64,000 nt of DNA, taken from Argentina anserina. Taxonomy: Eukaryota > Streptophyta > Magnoliopsida > Rosales > Rosaceae. Below are positions 57,957-64,000 of the stretch, one piece after another (the stretch's first letter is position 1; every line of letters begins with the position of its first letter). The notes under the pieces are model-generated. The model saw only the letters and a program-made list of their open reading frames with translations, made no database searches and was not told the DNA's origin. Where the stretch lies: NCBI RefSeq assembly GCF_933775445.1, contig NC_065877.1, positions 4,216,001 to 4,280,000 on the forward strand, in the 5' to 3' direction. The translations under genes and the position numbers were made by a program.

Positions 57957-60746
57957 TCAGTAGTGAAGGTTGGGGTTGGTAGTAGCATGATAAGGTGGTC
58001 TCCAAGCCGAAGCAGTGAGCAAACAGAGGTCTTTCCATCCAAGCTTGAGAGTCCCATTGTCCTCCACCAATGTGTAGCCATCAGAAGGGAACATCCCAAG
58101 CAGCAAGGTCGCCTGAGTCGCCGCATTTCCCGCCAAAGATATCCCCCGGAACCCACTCTGCTGGAACTTCTCCCTCCAGTTATGGAACTTGACTTCACCG
58201 CTCCGTGACGGCCCTCCCACGGCTAAAACATTCCGTATCTCCCTTGACAAAAGCTGTTGCTCCACGACGTGCCTCTCCTCGCTCTCTTCACCGTAGCTTG
58301 CACCCAAAGAATCGAACAACGCCGAGTAGTAGTGTATGGCCTCCACAAACCTCCCTAGAAAAGAACCGGCGTGACTCAAGTCCTGTTCCACTACCGTCAC
58401 CACTTTTGGTGCTAATCTGCAGTCAAATCAATCGTATCAAATCACTCAAAAAAATGCACAAAGTTCTTCTACTATCGACAATTTGACAGACTAGGCTACT
58501 TGGCCAACTTTAGCCCCAGAGTAAAACAGGAAAAGGGATTGGCTACAGCTTTATAGGCTGCAACAAGAAAAGAGATATAGCGACCCGAGTTTACTATAAG
58601 GAAATGAGACAGACCAAAAGTTAGATTAGCAACAATGGAGGCCATTGTAGGATTAAGCCATGAACTAATTGTTTATTAATTGGTCAGCGCTAGCTAATTA
58701 AAGTTCGAAACTTTAGCATGCAACTTCGATTAAAGACGCCAAAAAAGCGCAATGCAAAGCTCTGGATGATTTGATATTTCAATGTATATATAGAAGAACC
58801 TTAGATTGACATTACCTCTGCAAAAGCCAGAGCGTGTTGGCGTCGGAGCCGGTGACGTCGTAAAGCGAATGCTGCAGCCAGTGAACGGCCACGGCCTCTC
58901 TCTTGCTTATGTTAAGCCGGTCAGGGTCCAAACTACCCACCTTCTCCGCCACTGGGAGGAACTCGAACGGAAGCCCTAGCTTGTCTGCGAAGTCCGTTAA
59001 GCGCTTTCCGGTAGCTTCTAGTGCCTCCATGGAGGTTCCAAGCCCGGTGAGGCGGACGTATGGTGGGCCACCGGGGCGGGAAGCTAGAATGTGGAAGAGT
59101 CCAGGCCATTGTAGGCCTTGCATGATGTCGAGATCGACTATGTGCACCCGGTCTTCTCTTTCAAATGCTTCTTGGATTGCTTGGTTGGCCGTGAAGTGGG
59201 AGAACTTCACAAAAGGACTGATTCCATTGAAGACTTGGAACGCGGACACAAGCTTCTGCGAATGGGTGATTGGCGCGGCGGAGGCCGGGAGGGAGGCGTA
59301 GATGCCGAGACACGAGCTGACTAGTCTCGCTGACATGGCCTCGGAGAAGTAAGCCGCCACGCGCTGCGCGGAGGTGCCGTAAGGGGTAGAAAGCTCGGAG
59401 ATTTCTAGTAACATTTTGGTTGCTTCTTCGAAGTTATCGGCGGAGACGGCTTCGGCGCATTGGAGTAGTAAGGTGAGGAGGTGCAGCCCTTCTTCGTCTC
59501 GCTGCTGCTGCCGCATCTCTTCTTTCTTCTCGCGGAGTAGTGCCGCCGGGGACGGCGTAGGTGCAGCTGCAGTGGTGGACTGTAGTGCAGTGTTGTTTTG
59601 TGTAGACTCCGCGGCCGGGGATGGGGAGCTTTGCCGCTGCTTATCGTGTGTTTGTTGTTGTACTTGTTGTTGTAGTTGTGGCTGAATCTGCTGGGAAATG
59701 TGGTGCTGCTGAGCCTGGAGGTTGCTTTCGTTGCAAGTAGGGGAGGAGGTAGGGTTGGGTTGTTGGGGTAGGGTGGCTCCCCAGCTCAAGTACAAGTCCT
59801 GGTTGCTAATCACATGGTGACCACTGTTGCCATCTGACGGGAAAACAGTAGCGACGTCATTTATTCCGGTGGAGGTAGAGTCGATATTAAGCTTCAACCC
59901 CGGACCTAGTTGCTCTCTTCTTCGACTGAAAGTCGGGATCGGAGGCGGGGGCGGCTCCGATATGGAGCGGAGGCGATACTCGAGGAGGGAAGCCAAGTTG
60001 GGGTTGCAAGGGAAGATGATCTCCCTCACGTTTTGTATGAGCTGAGGAATGGAGACGCTGGTGGAGCTGTTGATGAGGTCTTTTATGATGCCGTCGATCC
60101 ACGCCGTGGCGGAGCTGTCTTGATCCATGACAGTAGAAAGCGCCGTGGTAGGATGAGTTGAGGGGGGAGTTGTTCTCTCCGGTGGGAAGAGAGGCAGCCC
60201 TGAAAAGCCGCAGACGGCGGGAGGAGGAGAGGTGGCGGCGATCTGGGAGTGGTGAATGGGATGATGGAGGGACAAAGGGTCTATAGGACCCCAGGTTGGA
60301 GAGGAAGAAGAAGCTGAAGCAGTTGATAGAACCCCACCTGACGTCATGAGAGTTGTCAGATTGTTGGACGATGATGGTACTGGTAGATTGAGCATAGTGG
60401 TGGAGTAGTTGGAGACCATATTCACTTTGTCATGGGTCGGGTTTGGATTTAGCATCACGCTCCGGTTACGCGAAGCTGCTCTCATATAATTGTCACCATT
60501 ATTGTTGTTTCTGATTGAGTTGGTGTTGTTGTTGTTACTGCTAGGCTGCACTTCAATCTCGGAAGCCATTCTCTTCCTCACCATTTTCGACCGAGCCGGG
60601 TTCTGCTGCTGCTCGACAACGCTGCTTCCTTGGCTGGTGGAGTTCAATGGACTGTGACTAGCACTACTGTTGTTGTTGTTGTTGCTGCTGCTTCCATTGG
60701 CACTGACATGGTCGCCATTGTCACCTAGCAAAGCACAAGCAGCCAT
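57957..60746 (-). CDS. SCR: SCARECROW GRAS transcription factor
   Basis: Two coding exons, 60746-58816 and 58416-57957, joined at [16 protein letters not shown]; 796 residues. The N-terminal 415 residues are low-complexity (Asn, Ser, Gln, Pro), with a basic stretch [10 protein letters not shown] and the SCR-type motif [20 protein letters not shown]. The GRAS domain follows from about 418: LHRI ([16 protein letters not shown]), VHIVD at 534-538 ([18 protein letters not shown]), LHRII and PFYRE regions, and the SAW end [19 protein letters not shown] works in the nucleus with SHORT-ROOT to specify root and shoot endodermis and the quiescent centre. The single intron (58417-58815) is at the position expected for SCR. 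The start at 60746 gives the usual [10 protein letters not shown]-terminus. Confidence 0.93.
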
Positions 60747-63700
60747 GACTGGTTCGGGTTCTTGGGAAGAAAATGATGAGAGTAGGAATAAGGTAGTGTT
60801 GGATGTAATGCCTCATGGGAGAAGAATCAAGAGGATGAAGAAGAAGGATTTAAACAGAGGAGGAATGGAGCAATGTCCCAAACAGATAACGGTGGAAAGA
60901 TTGAGACAGTGGCGTTGGGATTCCTTAGAGGGAGTATCTAGTCTCAAACCTCAACACGAGCTCCCAAATAGTAATCTAATTTCCCACCTTTATTATTCTC
61001 TGTCGTCCAGAATTTTATAATATAACTACGCCGAAGCTATGCCTTTTGGATGCATCCCAGTTTTCCATAACCGAGAAGAAAAGGGTAAGATAGAGAAAGA
61101 AGAAGAGGGTTTAAGCTCGTGGTGGGGGTGGTGGCGATTAGCTAAGCGTCCTTTTGTGCAAGGTATGGTGGCGATTAGCTTAAGCTTCTTGGAGCAGCTT
61201 GATCTCGAAGAAGGGTTTATATTTCTGCTAAAACCTAGCGATGCAAACATTAGGAACAGGGGTTTGGAGTGATGGGGGTGTTTTGGAGCGAGGAACGTCG
61301 TCAAGTGCTTGACGCTTTCATTGGGTAGAGCTGGGAACGACAATCACGATGAAGCTGTGTCCTGAGGGATAAGAATATATGTTGCTTACTATCGTTGTTG
61401 TTATGAACACAATGAGGGGACAAAGTTAAGGTAATAGGTTATAGAGATTTTAATGGCTTCAATAAATTTCATCACCTACCATACTTGAACAAAATGTGCT
61501 CGACTATTGTCTCGATCTATTTTCAGCCGAGTTTGATAGAGAGCATTGAATTCACAGGTGAACTAGCAAGTGTGATCTATGGACGACGATATTTTGCAAT
61601 TTTGGGGTATTGCTACTTATGCTAGTGTGCAACTATGGTCAAAACGTATTGAATATCATGTCAGATGGATGTGATAGAATAGGTGGGTGAAGTGAATAAT
61701 GGGACTTAAAAATTGCAATCCCACTAAAGTGGTTGCAGCTCCTTGAATTTAAGCTCCAATATTTGAAACAAAATTGGAAGTAAAATACAAGGTAGTATTG
61801 ACAGACAGCAACCATCCAAATCTAGTGTTATTGACAGCTGGTGATATTTGAGATAATGGAAGTTCTAATCTAGTGATGAAAATATTAACTTAATTATCAT
61901 CATTAACAATATATCTCTTATAATTAAGTTCATGCATATCATAGCTCAAATGTTTTTCAACTAATTAGTCTTGAAAACGGACGTTCGTAAATCATAAAAA
62001 GTGCGGATGCCCCGCCGTTGTCTATCTTTTAGCCTGAATTGGGCATCGATGACATCGTAGCTCTTACTAGAAAGATACCAAACTTCGATCTGAAACTTTA
62101 TTTTGCAATTGGACTCATCTGTTTTGAGTTGGCAGTTGAGCTTAATGGTGTGCGATGGTTTGCCGGCAAAAATTTCAACCTCAATCACATTGACCTTCAT
62201 CTTCATGCCAATGCCGTATGGGATAGTTGTGGTCTACATCCGGCAAGAACAGAAGCAACGTCGATGCTTGATGTAGTTGTAATCTTCATCATCTGCACTT
62301 TTTCTGATGCAGCTATAATGTGAACTAATATGTTTTTTTTAAATATTATCGTACAACAAATAATCTTGAATCAGTGATTGTTCAATGAACAACGGTACTA
62401 ATAATTAATCACATCGATTTATTACCTTCTCACAATTAGTCACATTAGTTACAAATTAGTCAAATTAGTTAAATTTGGATTGTAGCACCTCATATATCCA
62501 AATTAAACAAATTTGATTCTCCATCGATGTTTTATGTAAATTGAGTGAGGCTGAGAAAATATGTGTAAGAAACACTTGCTACTGAATCAGCTAGTTATTG
62601 TATAATGTTTCATACCATCAATCAAAAAGTCACGTACGTATGTAATTACATATGTAATTCACATTTTCATATATCAAAGTAGTGCACGCACATACTTTTC
62701 ATTTATACTTATTCATAAGATTTCTCTTAATTACAATTACTCACACTCATGTTTTTTTACATTCATCATTGAAGTCCAAACAACAGAAGAAACAAGAAAA
62801 GCTCACCTCACGATGACATGATACATTTGTCATAACCATCCTAGCTCGCTCTTTGAATGTTGCCAAATTATCGCTGTGAAAAAAGAATGTTTCAAAAGGT
62901 TCACAAAAACTCAAGCCCTTAATGGTTTGATCCATGCCAATAATGCATGTTATGAATTGGATTCATGTTGTTCCTTCCGCCATATCAACTATCTGGCTCT
63001 ATTACTTTGTATACATTGTTGTTTAACTAAGTAAATTATAGTACAAGTTAACCAATACATAACACTGATAACAGTTAAACACAGTACATAATTTGCATCA
63101 AATTTTAATTTATTTATATTTACTCTTGTCGGAAGAAAACGACGCGTAATTCCAGTGCATTTGATTTGTATTTGACTCACAAAAGTCACTTTTTCATTTC
63201 TCCAGATTTACAAATCACATGGGAAATCGTTGCTAATCAGATCAAATAATTAAGTAGTTAGACTATTACATTACCAAGCAAAACATGCATGTCATGCACG
63301 TTCCAATACGAGATTGAAAAACCAAACCCTAATAAGCTATTCTGAAAGTTGCATTGTTTTTTTAAGCATCGTTAACAGCAAGGAAATTTTAGCCCCTCTT
63401 ACGTTGAAATTGTAAAACTAACATTTCCCAGTTTTACTTCTTAAACTGCTCCATGACTTCACACAGTGATGGAGACGAAGTGATTAATATAGAAAGGCTA
63501 AGCTCGAATGAGGATGAATAATTCTGGAATTGTATATATAAGTATATAGATATAAGTATATGATCGATATAGAATATATAAAGCTGCATTGGGAGGGAGC
63601 TAGCTAAGTTTTGGCCTCGTGACCCGACCCAAACAGGAGCAGGATGAGAGAAGTTGCTGTCGTAGAGAGAGAGAGAGAGAGAGAGAGAATTCTTGAAAAG

Positions 63701-64000
63701 ATGAAAACTAGTGTTTGACATTTTGCTTTCAACTGCATTATCACTCATCAACTTTTTCCTCTTGATCTTATTTTATTTGTATTAGTATATCTTGCATAGT
63801 TTCTTACAATTACTTTTGTACATACCAGTTCAAGCTTAGGAGTAACTATATATGTCCATTTATGCTCCTCCTGTTTGACTCGGCCATGCATCCTTCATCA
63901 AATCATTAATTTGTCTAATATGAATATTAATTAACTAGACGTATGCAATTTTCGGAAATTGGTATGGAATAGTGATTATGTAGCTTTTTCTTGAAAAACA
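60747..64000. other. SCARECROW upstream region and spacer
   Basis: 5' leader and probable promoter of SCR, with a TATTATAAAAT-like box on the minus strand near 61015-61025. A minus-strand frame at 61961-62206 (KLNCQLKTDESNCKIKFQIE) is unusually protein-like but short and matches nothing I know. (AG)n lies at 63664-63689. No gene can be supported to the window end. Confidence 0.45.
63664..63689. repeat. (AG)n microsatellite
   Basis: About 13 uninterrupted AG units. Confidence 0.95.

Noticed and set aside
59416..60161. Plus-strand frames opposite SCARECROW exon 1
   Set aside because: Shadow frames of the GC-rich, repeat-rich coding strand.

Overview
This is nuclear DNA of a flowering plant. 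It has intron-rich genes with GT-AG junctions, AT-rich spacers, LTR, LINE and TIR elements, an inserted piece of chloroplast genome, and plant-only families (GRAS, GAUT, LRR-RLK VIII-1, NHL/LEA2, P-type PPR). The style of genes and repeats suggests a eudicot, perhaps Rosaceae; that is an impression, not something proved here.

Left half (1-31.7 kb): a minus-strand cluster of short PPR genes related to one another and, from memory, to Arabidopsis At4g38150. It holds one compact intact gene with an apparent mitochondrial presequence (30937-31710), two double-module genes (9938-12014 and 19311-21196), and at least three broken copies (1040-2094, 7579-8281, 28275-28520). In the double genes the last codons and stop of the first module overlap a consensus 5' splice site. 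Using that site removes the stop and joins the first module in frame to a downstream PPR module. The same phase-1 junction can be read in the broken copy at 1571-2006. Mobile elements have invaded the cluster: three LTRs of one family (1-1039, 17012-19135, 24558-27312), an LTR-like repeat with a ~100-bp minisatellite (2095-3712), a TIR element carrying fragments of a Nog1-like GTPase and a GTE-type bromodomain gene (13251-16249), and a LINE-like insertion with a 13-bp target duplication (23096-24236). A chloroplast fragment with clpP exon 3 and rps12 exon 1 lies at about 4290-4892, followed by a single-exon NHL/LEA2 gene at 5811-6584.

Middle (32.3-47.5 kb): a plus-strand tandem array of three LRR receptor genes of the HPCA1/At5g49760 type (subfamily VIII-1). 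The third is a full 954-residue receptor kinase in 19 exons. The first two (406 and 402 residues) keep the 14-exon ectodomain gene structure, with every junction in frame, but stop at the same point just after the LRRs. They are predicted to be secreted LRR proteins without membrane segment or kinase.

Right (47.5-64 kb): a GTCACAC-type tandem array split by a solo LTR, a short TIR element, then two conserved housekeeping or developmental genes facing each other: GAUT7-like (plus, 10 exons, 610 residues, Golgi pectin synthesis) and SCARECROW (minus, 2 exons, 796 residues, GRAS transcription factor). The last 3.2 kb is SCARECROW upstream DNA with no gene that I can support.
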